Assembly: GCF_014651855.1 (NCBI RefSeq)
Contig: NZ_BMXR01000003.1
Location: 372,001 to 436,000, forward strand
Direction: 5' to 3'
DNA from: Saccharospirillum salsuginis
Lineage (GTDB): Bacteria > Pseudomonadota > Gammaproteobacteria > Pseudomonadales > Natronospirillaceae
Length of the DNA stretch: 64,000 nt
Shown: positions 54,515-63,340 of the stretch, piece by piece
Numbering within the stretch: the first letter of the stretch is position 1
Layout: each line of letters opens with the position of its first letter
Made by a program: the position numbers and the translations under genes
Notes under the pieces: generated by a model
What the model saw: the letters and a program-made list of their open reading frames with translations, nothing else
The model's database searches: none
Told to the model about the DNA's origin: nothing

Positions 54515-56565
54515 TTGGTTGCTCCGTCCGTTCTGGGTTGACCCAGGTGAATGGTCATGGTGGTACCGACACCGGGCTGGCTTTCGACTTCCAGAGAGGC
54601 GCCCAGCTCTTCCAGGTAACTGCGTGTCAGATAGACGCCAATACCCATCCCCTGGCCTTCTTTGGTGGTTTCAAAGGGCTTGAACAGCTGTTGATCGATA
54701 AAGTCCTGTGTCATGCCCATTCCGGTATCGATGATCTGGATTGAAGTCAGGTTGTCCGTGTAGGTCTCGATGCGGACTTCGATCGATCCTTCGTTGTCGG
54801 TTGCATCCTGGGCGTTCTTGATCAGGTGTTTGAGGGCCAGTACAAAACGATCCCGGTCCGCTTTCAGGAAGTAGTCGGTACCGAAAAACAGCAGTTGGGG
54901 TGTGGGCTTACCGCTGGCACACGCTGAAATGCTGGCTCGAACCGCTTCCAGAATCGAGAATTCCGATATGACATCGCGATGGGTTCGACTGAACTTCTGC
55001 ATCAATTGATTCAGACGGTCAACCGAATGACTGACGGTGCGGATCATATCGTCGACAAAGGCGGGATTCTGTTTGTGTCGCTCCGAATTCTTCACCACAA
55101 GTCCAAGCTGCGCAATCAGATTGTTCATATCGTGCATAATGAAAGCCGATAACTTGTGGTAGGTGTCCAGTTGCCGGGATTCGGACAACATGGCTTCCTG
55201 AGTGTAGATCAGGATGTGATTGGCCAATTGGCGGCCCATGGTTTTCAGGATATCGAGATCTTCCCAGGTCGGGTCGCTGTCGAACGTGGTTCTTTCCAGG
55301 ATGACGAAGCCCACCAAATGCTGCTGGGTGATCAACGGAACGAGCAGTTGGATGTCGGGGTCATTCACAATCCAGTCCGGCAGTTGATCGTTGTAATGGG
55401 TCAGGGGGCCGTCATGTGCCTTGGGTGCGAATACCCACTGCTTGTCCGCCATGGTGCCGATAAAGGCATCGCCAACGCCTACGGTCGCTGCCTGGGCGTC
55501 CGGTCGGTTGCTGCGATCGTGAACACGCCGGTAATACGGTCCCCGGCGTACCCATACCGACCCTCCACTGGCATGAAAGGCGGCGGCCACGACCGAGTAA
55601 ACCGTGGCGTATACCTCCCTGTCGGTGGCCGCTTTGGCCAACGCCTGGTTTACGTTCAGCCATTCACGCCGGTAGTCGTACTTGTGGCGGAAAAAGTGCT
55701 TGCTGATCCAGACCTGGATGGACTGGCGTATCCGGTTGGACAAAAACAAGGCCGACAATGCCGCCAGTGCGAAAAAGAACATCAGCGTGAATAGATATAT
55801 ACCCCATTCACCGCCGAGTGTACGAACATAGTAACTGCCCAAAGCCAGCAGCAAAACCCCGCAGGAAGTCAACAACAGGGAGGTTGAATAGAACACCATT
55901 GGTCGGGACAAACCGAGACTGGCCGGTTCCTCGTCGTTATCCCGGAACAGCAGGCCGGCGCTGATGATCAGGAACGAAGCGGCCATCAGCAAGGCTGCCC
56001 GGGCTTGCCAGAGCAGAAGATCCAGAGACCGGCTGATCATGCCCTGAGAGTACAAATAAACGTCGAACAGAAACACCAGTGCCAGGCTTAGACCGATCAG
56101 TCGAATGAAGCGGCCACCATTGGCATTGCGCACCAGTTGTTCCAGGCACACCAAACAGAGTATGGACAGCAGCAACAGCTCAAAGGCGATGGAGGTTGCC
56201 CCGTAGTATTGCCCGGTGGCGATGTCCAGCAAGCTGGTGAGCCAGACGGCAAGGCCGAGACCGATCAGCAGTTTCAATCGGGGTGGCCAGGGTTCCTGGC
56301 GAAATTGCTTTAATGTAAAGCCGAAAGCGACGAGCCATGCCGTCAATTGGGTACTTTCAAGGGAGAGAAGGAGTTTTTCGGAAACGCTGTTGTAGAGCAG
56401 AGAGGCGGTCAATACGCCCAGCCAAAGGGTCTGAACCAGGGCGGCCAGGCTGAGCGGCAGCTTCCAGCGTTCCTGCAGCCCGGCCCGCAACAGGAAGACA
56501 GTCAATAAACAGGATAGGGAGAAGGCGCTGAGGTAGGCGATGATGGTAACGGCGCTGAATCCCAT
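54487..56565 (-). CDS. prsK: PrsK, XrtA/PEP-CTERM system histidine kinase
   Basis: A 692-residue kinase with about ten hydrophobic segments in the first 300 residues, a GAF-like domain (about 310-450, ending IYTQEAMLSES), a phosphoacceptor region IMHDMNNLIAQLGL near residue 475, and an HATPase domain with LKHLIKNAQDA, IIDTGMGMTQDF and GQGMGIGVYLTRSYLEE. Length and layout match PrsK of exosortase-A loci. It senses an unknown envelope or membrane signal and phosphorylates PrsR. It is the first gene of the prsK-prsR-prsT unit. Confidence 0.93.
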   Translation of the reverse strand: MGFSAVTIIAYLSAFSLSCLLTVFLLRAGLQERWKLPLSLAALVQTLWLGVLTASLLYNSVSEKLLLSLESTQLTAWLVAFGFTLKQFRQEPWPPRLKLLIGLGLAVWLTSLLDIATGQYYGATSIAFELLLLSILCLVCLEQLVRNANGGRFIRLIGLSLALVFLFDVYLYSQGMISRSLDLLLWQARAALLMAASFLIISAGLLFRDNDEEPASLGLSRPMVFYSTSLLLTSCGVLLLALGSYYVRTLGGEWGIYLFTLMFFFALAALSALFLSNRIRQSIQVWISKHFFRHKYDYRREWLNVNQALAKAATDREVYATVYSVVAAAFHASGGSVWVRRGPYYRRVHDRSNRPDAQAATVGVGDAFIGTMADKQWVFAPKAHDGPLTHYNDQLPDWIVNDPDIQLLVPLITQQHLVGFVILERTTFDSDPTWEDLDILKTMGRQLANHILIYTQEAMLSESRQLDTYHKLSAFIMHDMNNLIAQLGLVVKNSERHKQNPAFVDDMIRTVSHSVDRLNQLMQKFSRTHRDVISEFSILEAVRASISACASGKPTPQLLFFGTDYFLKADRDRFVLALKHLIKNAQDATDNEGSIEVRIETYTDNLTSIQIIDTGMGMTQDFIDQQLFKPFETTKEGQGMGIGVYLTRSYLEELGASLEVESQPGVGTTMTIHLGQPRTDGATKWTSLTESY

Positions 56566-56658
56566 AGCACGAAGTCCCTGAGCCGAGGTTCCATTTCTGA
56601 CGAGGTCAGTATAGCCGAATAACTGTCGGTTTGTAATACACTTTTATCTATCGAGAAG

Positions 56659-56677
56659 GTGCCAATTGTATGGCACC
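56659..56677. repeat. Short inverted repeat upstream of prsK
   Basis: GGTGCCA (56659-56665) and TGGCACC (56671-56677) form a perfect 7-bp palindrome around ATTGTA. It sits between the prsK start and the stop of the small lipoprotein gene on the same strand, so it could be a terminator of that gene (no T-run), an operator for prsK, or neither. Confidence 0.4.
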
Positions 56678-56702
56678 GAAGAGGAATTATATCAGGAGTA
56701 AT

Positions 56703-57041
56703 TTATTGAGCAGTGACAAAATCGCTGTAGATGCCGTTGTTGTCCACGACAGCAATTCTAACGGTAACGTCTTTGGGATTCTTTACTTCCTCGATGTGAT
56801 ATGACGTGACGCTATAGCCATCAACGAAGATAGTTTCATATTCAGTCTTTTCACCCTGCCAAAGTCGAACTTCATAGCCTTTAATGTCGGTCAGTTCCAG
56901 GGGGGAGCCATCTGACCGTTCCAGGGGTTGCGACCAGTACAGAGAAACACTTCCCGTTCGATTCATATCAGTCAACGCGGCATCGCAGGCGGTCAAGCCG
57001 GCAATACAAAGGACAACGAACAGTTTGAGCAGTCTAGACAT
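56703..57041 (-). CDS. Small lipoprotein with fibronectin type III-like domain
   Basis: A 112-residue lipoprotein with a signal ending in LTAC (Cys19) and Asp next to the Cys, which in enteric bacteria favours the inner membrane. The rest is one fibronectin type III-like sandwich: SVSLYWSQPLERSDGSPL, then DIKGYEVRLW and VTVRIAVVDNNGIYSDF. Such small proteins may bind polysaccharide or another envelope protein, which is a guess. It is encoded just upstream of prsK on the same strand and may be part of the same system. Confidence 0.7.
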   Translation of the reverse strand: MSRLLKLFVVLCIAGLTACDAALTDMNRTGSVSLYWSQPLERSDGSPLELTDIKGYEVRLWQGEKTEYETIFVDGYSVTSYHIEEVKNPKDVTVRIAVVDNNGIYSDFVTAQ

Positions 57042-57253
57042 CTAATTGCATTCCCTGAACAGCGTTGATGGGAGTGGGAGGGGCCGCAGAAGCTTGTGGG
57101 TCTCCGAATTAACGCGGAACCCTAATGTTAATTAATGTAAGACTCAAGGAATCGGATCACAAAATTTGTCGAACACTGCCCGGTTAATCCCATAAACACG
57201 ACATAAACCGGGGTTTTCAGGCTTTTGTCATTCAAATCCTGACTAGTAAACCC

Positions 57254-57281
57254 TTGTCGCCCCCATTGGCAGGACTACAAT
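57254..57281 (+). promoter_or_regulatory. Probable sigma-70 promoter of glmU
   Basis: TTGTCG at 57254-57259 and TACAAT at 57276-57281 are spaced by 16 bases and lie about 30 bases before the glmU ATG. The rest of the 270-base divergent gap holds a 7-bp inverted repeat, CCCGGTT...AACCGGG (57179-57212), with no clear role. Confidence 0.55.
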
Positions 57282-57311
57282 GCCCCGATACATCAACAGT
57301 TGGAGCACTCA

Positions 57312-58673
57312 ATGGATGTCAGCGTAGTGGTACTTGCTGCCGGCAAGGGATCCCGTATGAAGTCCTCAATGCCAAAGGTTTTGCATCCTCTGGCCGGCAA
57401 GCCCCTCGCACAGCATGTCGTCGATACGGCTCGTCAATTTGCCACGGACATTTCTCTGGTGATAGGCCACGGAGCTGAGCAGGTCCGCGCCCAATTCAAG
57501 GACCAGCCTGTCCGGATGGTATTGCAGGAAGAGCAATTGGGGACCGGGCACGCCGTCGCCCAGGCGCTGTCGGAACTGCCGACAGCGGGCGTGGTGCTGG
57601 TGCTGTATGGCGATGTTCCCCTGATTCGGGCGGAGACCCTGGCCCGCCTGACGGCCCAGGTCAGCGACCGGAGTATGTCTTTGTTAACGGTCAACCTGGA
57701 CGATCCGTCCGGATATGGTCGTATTCTGCGCAATGGCGATGGCCTGGTACAGGCCATTGTCGAAGAAAAGGACACCAACGAAGCCCAAAAAGCCATCCGG
57801 GAAGTGAATAGCGGGATTCTCGCGGTTCCAGCCTGGATGCTGCATGACTGGTTGCCCCGCCTCGGAAACGACAACTCCCAGGGCGAATATTACCTGACCG
57901 ACCTCATTGCCATGGCCGTGGCCGAAGGCATCATGGTCGAAACCACACAACCGGCGATGCTCGAAGAGACGCTGGGGGTGAACAACCGTATTCAATTGGC
58001 CCAACTGGAGCGTTACTACCAGCGCATGCAGGCGGAGCATCTGATGTTGAGTGGCGCTACCCTGAGAGATCCGGACCGGGTCGATATCCGGGGCGAGGTC
58101 ACTGTGGGTTCGGATTGCGAGATCGATATTAATGTGGTGTTCGAAGGCTGGGTCGAGTTGGGTCGCAACGTGTCCATCGGTCCGAACGTCGTGCTGCGCA
58201 ATGTCCGTATTGGCGAGGGCGCCCGAGTCGAGTCCCATACGGTCATCGAGGATTCCGAACTCGGAGCGGGTGTCATCGTGGGTCCGTTTGCCCGACTGCG
58301 TCCAGGTAACCACTTGTCTGAACGGGCAAAGATCGGCAATTTCGTCGAATTGAAGAAAGCCCGCATTGGTCCGGGCTCCAAGATCAATCATCTCAGCTAT
58401 ATTGGGGATGCGGAGTTGGGCGAGGCGAGCAATGTCGGCGCCGGCACCATCGTGTGTAATTATGACGGGGTCAACAAACACCTGACTCAAATCGGCAGTG
58501 GCGTGTTCATTGGTTCCAACAGCACCCTGGTCGCACCGGTCACCATCGAGGATGGGGCCTTCATTGGCGCCGGTACGGTACTGACCAAGACCGCTCCGGC
58601 GGAAAAACTGACGCTGGGCCGATCGCGCCAGGTCACCATAGAGAATTGGAAGCGTCCTGAAAAGGCCGATTGA
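57312..58673 (+). CDS. glmU: Bifunctional UDP-N-acetylglucosamine pyrophosphorylase/GlcN-1-P acetyltransferase
   Basis: A 453-residue GlmU. The N-terminal uridyltransferase has LAAGKGSRMKSSMPKVLHPLAGK and the metal Asp in LYGDVPLI. The C-terminal half is a left-handed beta-helix acetyltransferase with hexapeptide repeats and the KKARIGPGSKINHLSYIGDAELG segment. It makes UDP-GlcNAc for peptidoglycan, lipopolysaccharide and probably the polymer of this locus. The ATG at 57312 has GGAG seven bases upstream; a TTG at 57300 is less likely. glmS follows after 78 bases. Confidence 0.97.
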   Translation: MDVSVVVLAAGKGSRMKSSMPKVLHPLAGKPLAQHVVDTARQFATDISLVIGHGAEQVRAQFKDQPVRMVLQEEQLGTGHAVAQALSELPTAGVVLVLYGDVPLIRAETLARLTAQVSDRSMSLLTVNLDDPSGYGRILRNGDGLVQAIVEEKDTNEAQKAIREVNSGILAVPAWMLHDWLPRLGNDNSQGEYYLTDLIAMAVAEGIMVETTQPAMLEETLGVNNRIQLAQLERYYQRMQAEHLMLSGATLRDPDRVDIRGEVTVGSDCEIDINVVFEGWVELGRNVSIGPNVVLRNVRIGEGARVESHTVIEDSELGAGVIVGPFARLRPGNHLSERAKIGNFVELKKARIGPGSKINHLSYIGDAELGEASNVGAGTIVCNYDGVNKHLTQIGSGVFIGSNSTLVAPVTIEDGAFIGAGTVLTKTAPAEKLTLGRSRQVTIENWKRPEKAD

Positions 58674-58751
58674 TTCGGTCCCGGACAGTCGTATAAACCG
58701 CAGGCCTGACCGGTATCGCCGTTCAGGAGGGAACCTTAAAGGAGAAGCATT

Positions 58752-60581
58752 ATGTGTGGAATTGTCGGAGCCGTCGCCCAGCGGGACGTCGCGGAAATTC
58801 TGGTAGAAGGCCTGAGACGGCTCGAATACCGGGGCTATGATTCGGCCGGCGTGGCCATCATTGATGGTGACCGTCTGAATCGGGTCCGTCGGGTCGGTAA
58901 GGTCTCGGAGCTGGCGCAGGCTCTGGAGCAAGAGCCTATGGCCGGGGGTACGGGGATCGCCCATACCCGCTGGGCCACTCATGGTCAGCCGAACGAGGTC
59001 AACGCGCACCCGCATGTGTCCGGTGAAAACATCGCCGTGGTCCACAATGGCATCATCGAAAACCACGGAGCATTGCGCACTCAACTGCAGGAAGCGGGTT
59101 TTGAATTTGTCTCCGAGACCGATACCGAGGTCATCGCTCACCTGATCGAGTTCGAACTGCGCACGGCCGATTCATTGCTGCAGGCGGTCCAACGCGCTCG
59201 TAAACAATTGGTGGGCGCTTACGGTACCGTCGTCATCGATCGGCGCGATCCTTCACGAATTGTAGTGGCCCGCTCGGGCTCCCCCCTGGTGGTCGGTCTT
59301 GGCATTGGTGAGAACTTTGTGGCGTCCGACCAACTGGCGTTGTTGCCCGTGACCCGCCAGTTCGTGTTCCTGGAAGAGGGGGATGTGGCGGAAATCACCC
59401 GGCGCGATGTGACCGTTGTCGATGTCAACGATCAACCGGTCGAGCGCGAACCCCAGCAGAGCGATGTTCAGCATGATGCTGGCGACAAGGGTCCTTACAA
59501 GCACTTTATGCTGAAGGAGATTTTCGAGCAGCCCACAGCCATTACCAACACGCTGGAAGGGCGAATCACCGAAACCGGTGTGGTTACCGAGGCTTTTGGA
59601 GCGGGAGCCAACGATCTGATGAGCGGCATCGACTATGTCCAGATCATCGCTTGTGGTACGTCTTATCACGCCGGTATGGTGGCTCGATATTGGTTTGAAC
59701 AAATCGCCGGAGTGCCCTGTCAGGTCGAGATCGCCTCCGAGTTCCGGTATCGCCGGTCTGTGGTGCCCCCGAATGCACTGTTTGTGACCATTTCCCAATC
59801 CGGCGAAACCGCCGATACCCTGGCCGCTCTGAGGCAGGCCAAAGAGCTGGGCTATAAAGCCAGTTTGACCCTGTGTAATGTGCCGGGTTCTTCCCTGGTC
59901 CGGGAAAGTGATCTGGCCTATATGATGCGTGCGGGGGCCGAAATCGGCGTGGCCTCAACCAAGGCGTTCACTGTGCAATTGGTGGGGCTAATGCTGTTGG
60001 TATTGAGTCTGGCCCGTCACAAAGGCGTCGATGACGCGACCATCGCTCGGATCGTGACCGGCCTGCGTGCCATGCCGGGCGACATTCAGAACGCTCTGGA
60101 GCAGAACGACACCATCGCCGAGTTGGCCAAGGATTTCGCTGATAAGCACCATGCCCTGTTTCTGGGGCGTGGCAGCCAGTACCCGATTGCCATGGAAGGG
60201 GCGTTAAAACTCAAAGAGATCAGCTATATCCATGCCGAGGCCTATGCGGCCGGTGAGTTGAAGCACGGTCCTCTGGCACTGATCGATGAAGAGATGCCGG
60301 TCATCGTGGTGGCGCCGAACAACGAACTGTTGGAGAAACTGCGTTCGAACATGGAAGAGGTGCGTGCCCGTGGTGGCCAACTCTACGTATTCGCCGATCG
60401 AGCGGCCAAGTTCAATAACGGCGAAGGCACGAAACTGATCGAGCTTGAGCACGTCGAAGACGAATTGGCGCCGATCCTCTATACACTGCCATTGCAGCTG
60501 TTGAGCTATCACGTAGCGATCATCAAAGGCACGGACGTTGACCAGCCGCGGAATCTGGCGAAGTCTGTCACCGTGGAATAG
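58752..60581 (+). CDS. glmS: Glutamine-fructose-6-phosphate aminotransferase
   Basis: A 609-residue GlmS with catalytic Cys2 in [18 protein letters not shown] and HTRWATHG in the glutaminase half, and two SIS sugar-isomerase domains in the rest ([14 protein letters not shown], then [23 protein letters not shown] and the C-terminal [10 protein letters not shown]). It makes glucosamine-6-phosphate, the first step toward UDP-GlcNAc. The length is normal. It is co-transcribed with glmU and ends before a strong terminator at 60611. Confidence 0.97.
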   Translation: MCGIVGAVAQRDVAEILVEGLRRLEYRGYDSAGVAIIDGDRLNRVRRVGKVSELAQALEQEPMAGGTGIAHTRWATHGQPNEVNAHPHVSGENIAVVHNGIIENHGALRTQLQEAGFEFVSETDTEVIAHLIEFELRTADSLLQAVQRARKQLVGAYGTVVIDRRDPSRIVVARSGSPLVVGLGIGENFVASDQLALLPVTRQFVFLEEGDVAEITRRDVTVVDVNDQPVEREPQQSDVQHDAGDKGPYKHFMLKEIFEQPTAITNTLEGRITETGVVTEAFGAGANDLMSGIDYVQIIACGTSYHAGMVARYWFEQIAGVPCQVEIASEFRYRRSVVPPNALFVTISQSGETADTLAALRQAKELGYKASLTLCNVPGSSLVRESDLAYMMRAGAEIGVASTKAFTVQLVGLMLLVLSLARHKGVDDATIARIVTGLRAMPGDIQNALEQNDTIAELAKDFADKHHALFLGRGSQYPIAMEGALKLKEISYIHAEAYAAGELKHGPLALIDEEMPVIVVAPNNELLEKLRSNMEEVRARGGQLYVFADRAAKFNNGEGTKLIELEHVEDELAPILYTLPLQLLSYHVAIIKGTDVDQPRNLAKSVTVE

Positions 60582-60610
60582 TTCTAGCTCCGGAATATAC
60601 CGCGATTAAT

Positions 60611-60644
60611 AAGCCGATGAAGGATTCTTCATCGGCTTTTTTTT
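60611..60644 (+). terminator. Rho-independent terminator of glmU-glmS
   Basis: A 9-bp stem (GCCGATGAA, GGATTC loop, TTCATCGGC) is followed by eight T residues. It lies about 30 bases after the glmS stop. Confidence 0.9.
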
Positions 60645-60705
60645 GGGGATCATGGTTACGCATTGACCTCATTGAAGTTCAAATGAGATTCAGGGAACTG
60701 CGGCA

Positions 60706-61104
60706 TCACGTGCAAAGCCGATTAACAAGGTCGGGCATGGCTGCGGGTCGGCCCTTGCGATTGAGGGAAGTCCCGGTGATGCGAGCGGCTACGCACAAGC
60801 GGTCATCCACTTTGCGGTGGATATTCTGTTCGAATACAAAGCGAATCCGGTCCCGCATGTGGACATTCAGACCCACATAGAAGTGGTCGCCGCTGGTCAA
60901 TGGAAGTTTGTAGTCAATTTCCGCCCGTACCACCACCAGATGGATACCCTCTTCGGTCCATGCGGCGAAGTCGATCCCCTGATGCAGCAGAAATTCGTGC
61001 CGGGTGTGTTCCAGATAGTTCTGGTAAACTGCATTGTTGACGATGCCTTGCAGATCACATTCGTAATCCCGCACCTTGAACGATTCGGTGAATCGGTAGT
61101 TCAC
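60706..61104 (-). CDS. Acyl-CoA thioesterase, 4HBT (YbgC-like) family
   Basis: A 132-residue hotdog-fold thioesterase. The catalytic segment VRDYECDLQGIVNNAVYQNYLEHTR carries the Asp of the 4HBT family (D in CDLQG). The fold needs a dimer or tetramer and acts on short acyl- or hydroxybenzoyl-CoA esters in the cytoplasm. Its ATG overlaps the stop of the deacetylase-family gene upstream by four bases, so the two are co-translated. The substrate cannot be told. Confidence 0.85.
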   Translation of the reverse strand: MNYRFTESFKVRDYECDLQGIVNNAVYQNYLEHTRHEFLLHQGIDFAAWTEEGIHLVVVRAEIDYKLPLTSGDHFYVGLNVHMRDRIRFVFEQNIHRKVDDRLCVAARITGTSLNRKGRPAAMPDLVNRLCT

Positions 61105-62126
61105 GCTTCGAAACCCTCCAGAACATTGACGGCATTGGTACCGATGGCGTCTACATCATACCCGCCTTCCATCGTGAACAAGGTAGGCAGGCCTAGTTGC
61201 CTCAAGCGTTCTCCCACCCGGAGGTAATCGGTTGATTTAAGTTTGAAGAAGGAGATCGGGTCTTCCTCGAAAGTGTCCACACCCAGTGCGATCACCAGTG
61301 CGTCAGGTCCGTACGCCCGGATCCGCTTGCAGGCTTCTTCCAGACCGATCTGCCATACGTCGAATGGGGTGCCGGGGGGATAAACCAGGTTCAGGTTGTA
61401 ACCTTCTCCCTCGCCTTCCCCTTCTTCATCCGGAAACCCCAGAAAATGGGGAAAAGCCAGGTCCGGATTGCCGTGCAAGCTGACGGTCAGAACATCGGAA
61501 CGACCGTAGAAGATGCTCTGGGTTCCGTTACCGTGATGGAAGTCGATATCCAGTACCGCAACCCGCCTGGCGCCTTGATCCAGAAAAGCCTGGGCGGCGA
61601 TGGCCGCATTGTTCAGAAAACAGTAGCCACCGAACAAATCGGCATGGGCGTGATGTCCCGGGGGCCGGCACAGGGCAAACGCAGCCCGATCGCCGTCGCG
61701 AATCAGGGCTTGGGCGGTCAGTGCCACATCGGCCGCTGTGCGGGCGGCGTCCCAGGTGCCCTCGGTAATGGAGGACTCGGCGGAGAAACTGTAATAACCG
61801 ATCCGACCGTCGATGTCCTGTGGAATCCGCGCCCGCATGCCTCGGCCCGGCCAGATGGCGGGAATGGCCTCGCCGGGCTTTCCGGCAGCGGTCCAGTCGG
61901 ACCAGCAGTGTTCGAGGAAGTGGACATAATCGTCAGTATGCACAGCCAGTATCGGGTCCAGGCCATGGCTGTCCGGAGCCAGTACGGGTCCCAGTTCACG
62001 TTCCATGACCCTTGCGAGAATGGTTTCCGCGCGGGACGGCGATTCGTAGGGCTCAACGAGGATGCCGCCGTCCAGCTCCGTCTTGGCGGTTCGGCGGTGA
62101 TGTAGGGGGGAAAAGACGGTCTTCAT
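61101..62126 (-). CDS. Histone deacetylase/acetylpolyamine amidohydrolase family protein
   Basis: A 341-residue zinc amidohydrolase of the HDAC superfamily with RPPGHHAHAD near residue 157 and the metal-binding DIDFHHGNGTQ near residue 194, followed by the YDVDAIG end segment. Bacterial relatives remove acetyl groups from polyamines or acetoin-related compounds. The acidic repeat EGEGEGEG near residue 240 is unusual. ATG 62126 is chosen over an in-frame GTG further upstream. It is coupled to the thioesterase gene. Confidence 0.85.
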   Translation of the reverse strand: MKTVFSPLHHRRTAKTELDGGILVEPYESPSRAETILARVMERELGPVLAPDSHGLDPILAVHTDDYVHFLEHCWSDWTAAGKPGEAIPAIWPGRGMRARIPQDIDGRIGYYSFSAESSITEGTWDAARTAADVALTAQALIRDGDRAAFALCRPPGHHAHADLFGGYCFLNNAAIAAQAFLDQGARRVAVLDIDFHHGNGTQSIFYGRSDVLTVSLHGNPDLAFPHFLGFPDEEGEGEGEGYNLNLVYPPGTPFDVWQIGLEEACKRIRAYGPDALVIALGVDTFEEDPISFFKLKSTDYLRVGERLRQLGLPTLFTMEGGYDVDAIGTNAVNVLEGFEA

Positions 62127-62224
62127 GATTTCAATCACCAATGAACAGGTCGCTCGTACTGTCTCATATTACTAAACAGTGGCTCAATAAAATGTCATTG
62201 GATCATGGAGGTTCATTCCCGAAA

Positions 62225-63133
62225 TCAAGGTTGCCTGCCGCTGAATAAACGTCGAACGAAGTGGCGTAGCCAGGGCGTGTAGGTCCATCCGTGGCGTGAG
62301 GCAACGGTACATTTATAGTGATAGTACAATGAGCGTTGCATTTTCCCGTCTTTAAGGAAATGGTTCGCCAGGCGATTATAAGTACTGGACAGTCGTAGTT
62401 TTAGAATGTCGGTCTCTTTCTTGGGAAGAGACTGGCAACCGATAATAGATTTTAATAGCTCAGGCTCTTCAAGCTTGTATTCCAGGCTTTGGGATAATGA
62501 TGCCGGCGTTTGATTGACAATAAACGTCTTGTGATCGAGAAAATGAATCCGGGCGTGTTTCGCCAGTTCGAAGGCGAGGCTGGTCCATTCGAAATAATCC
62601 TTGAGGTCCTTGAAATATTGTTCACCTATGGTGGATGTTCTGAACAAACCACCACAGGAAGCGAGCCAGTTTTCATTCACCAGGGCTGTTGCAGGGGAGG
62701 TGGTTCCCGATGGAAAAGATTTGAAGATTGATGTCAATAGATGGTTGTCAAGCTTACGAACAAATCCATTAGTGACAACGGCATCAAGCTCTGGATCATT
62801 TTTGAGAGGGAGCAATCGTAAAGATAAGGCATCTTGCGTGAATTCGTCATCATCGTCCAGAAAGGTGAAGAATTCGGTGTTCACGTGTTGGCGGCCGACA
62901 AAACGCGCTTGGGATACACTCGGAGTGTCTATCTCAAGCACTTTGAGATCGGGATCTGCTTTAAGCGATCGACTTAAGTCGGGATCGTACTGTTGGCCGT
63001 TGATTACGATGATTGGCTGTGCCCGTACATTGACTTGATGGCGCAGGATATCAAGCGAGTGCAACAGGCTGTCGGCCCGTTCCGCTTTAGCGAGAGTGGG
63101 AATGATGACGTTAACTGAATCTGGATTAGACAT
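62225..63133 (-). CDS. Glycosyltransferase family 2 (lone)
   Basis: A 302-residue GT-A enzyme with VNVIIPTLAKAERADSLLHSL at the start and FFTFLDDDDEFTQDAL for the DxD-like site. The C-terminal half is basic and helical. There are no other polysaccharide genes directly beside it, so its role is open; it might serve the large cluster 15 kb away or a separate glycan. The AT-richer composition than the recD and deacetylase genes on either side hints at transfer. The 207-base gap before recD shows no gene. Confidence 0.75.
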   Translation of the reverse strand: MSNPDSVNVIIPTLAKAERADSLLHSLDILRHQVNVRAQPIIVINGQQYDPDLSRSLKADPDLKVLEIDTPSVSQARFVGRQHVNTEFFTFLDDDDEFTQDALSLRLLPLKNDPELDAVVTNGFVRKLDNHLLTSIFKSFPSGTTSPATALVNENWLASCGGLFRTSTIGEQYFKDLKDYFEWTSLAFELAKHARIHFLDHKTFIVNQTPASLSQSLEYKLEEPELLKSIIGCQSLPKKETDILKLRLSSTYNRLANHFLKDGKMQRSLYYHYKCTVASRHGWTYTPWLRHFVRRLFSGRQP

Positions 63134-63340
63134 TCCTGGTCCTTGATGCCGTATACTTCCAAGAAGAATACGGGCTTTGAGTCGTACATCCGTTATTGAA
63201 GGACTTCGTCTTTACGGTCGACAGTGACGAAGCGGTAGACTACATGAACGGGCACCTGAAGTTCAATTGTCGAGAATTTAAGATGATAGTCCAGTCCAGC
63301 GATATAGCCAGGTCCGAGCATCGGAATTGGGATGTGACTC

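Noticed and set aside
57179-57212. CCCGGTT...AACCGGG inverted repeat upstream of glmU
   Set aside because: Short arms, a 20-base loop and only four T residues after it; too weak to call a terminator or operator.
57684-59141. 485-codon minus-strand frame opposite glmU-glmS
   Set aside because: Both sense genes are certain, and the antisense product is low in normal residue balance and matches nothing I know.
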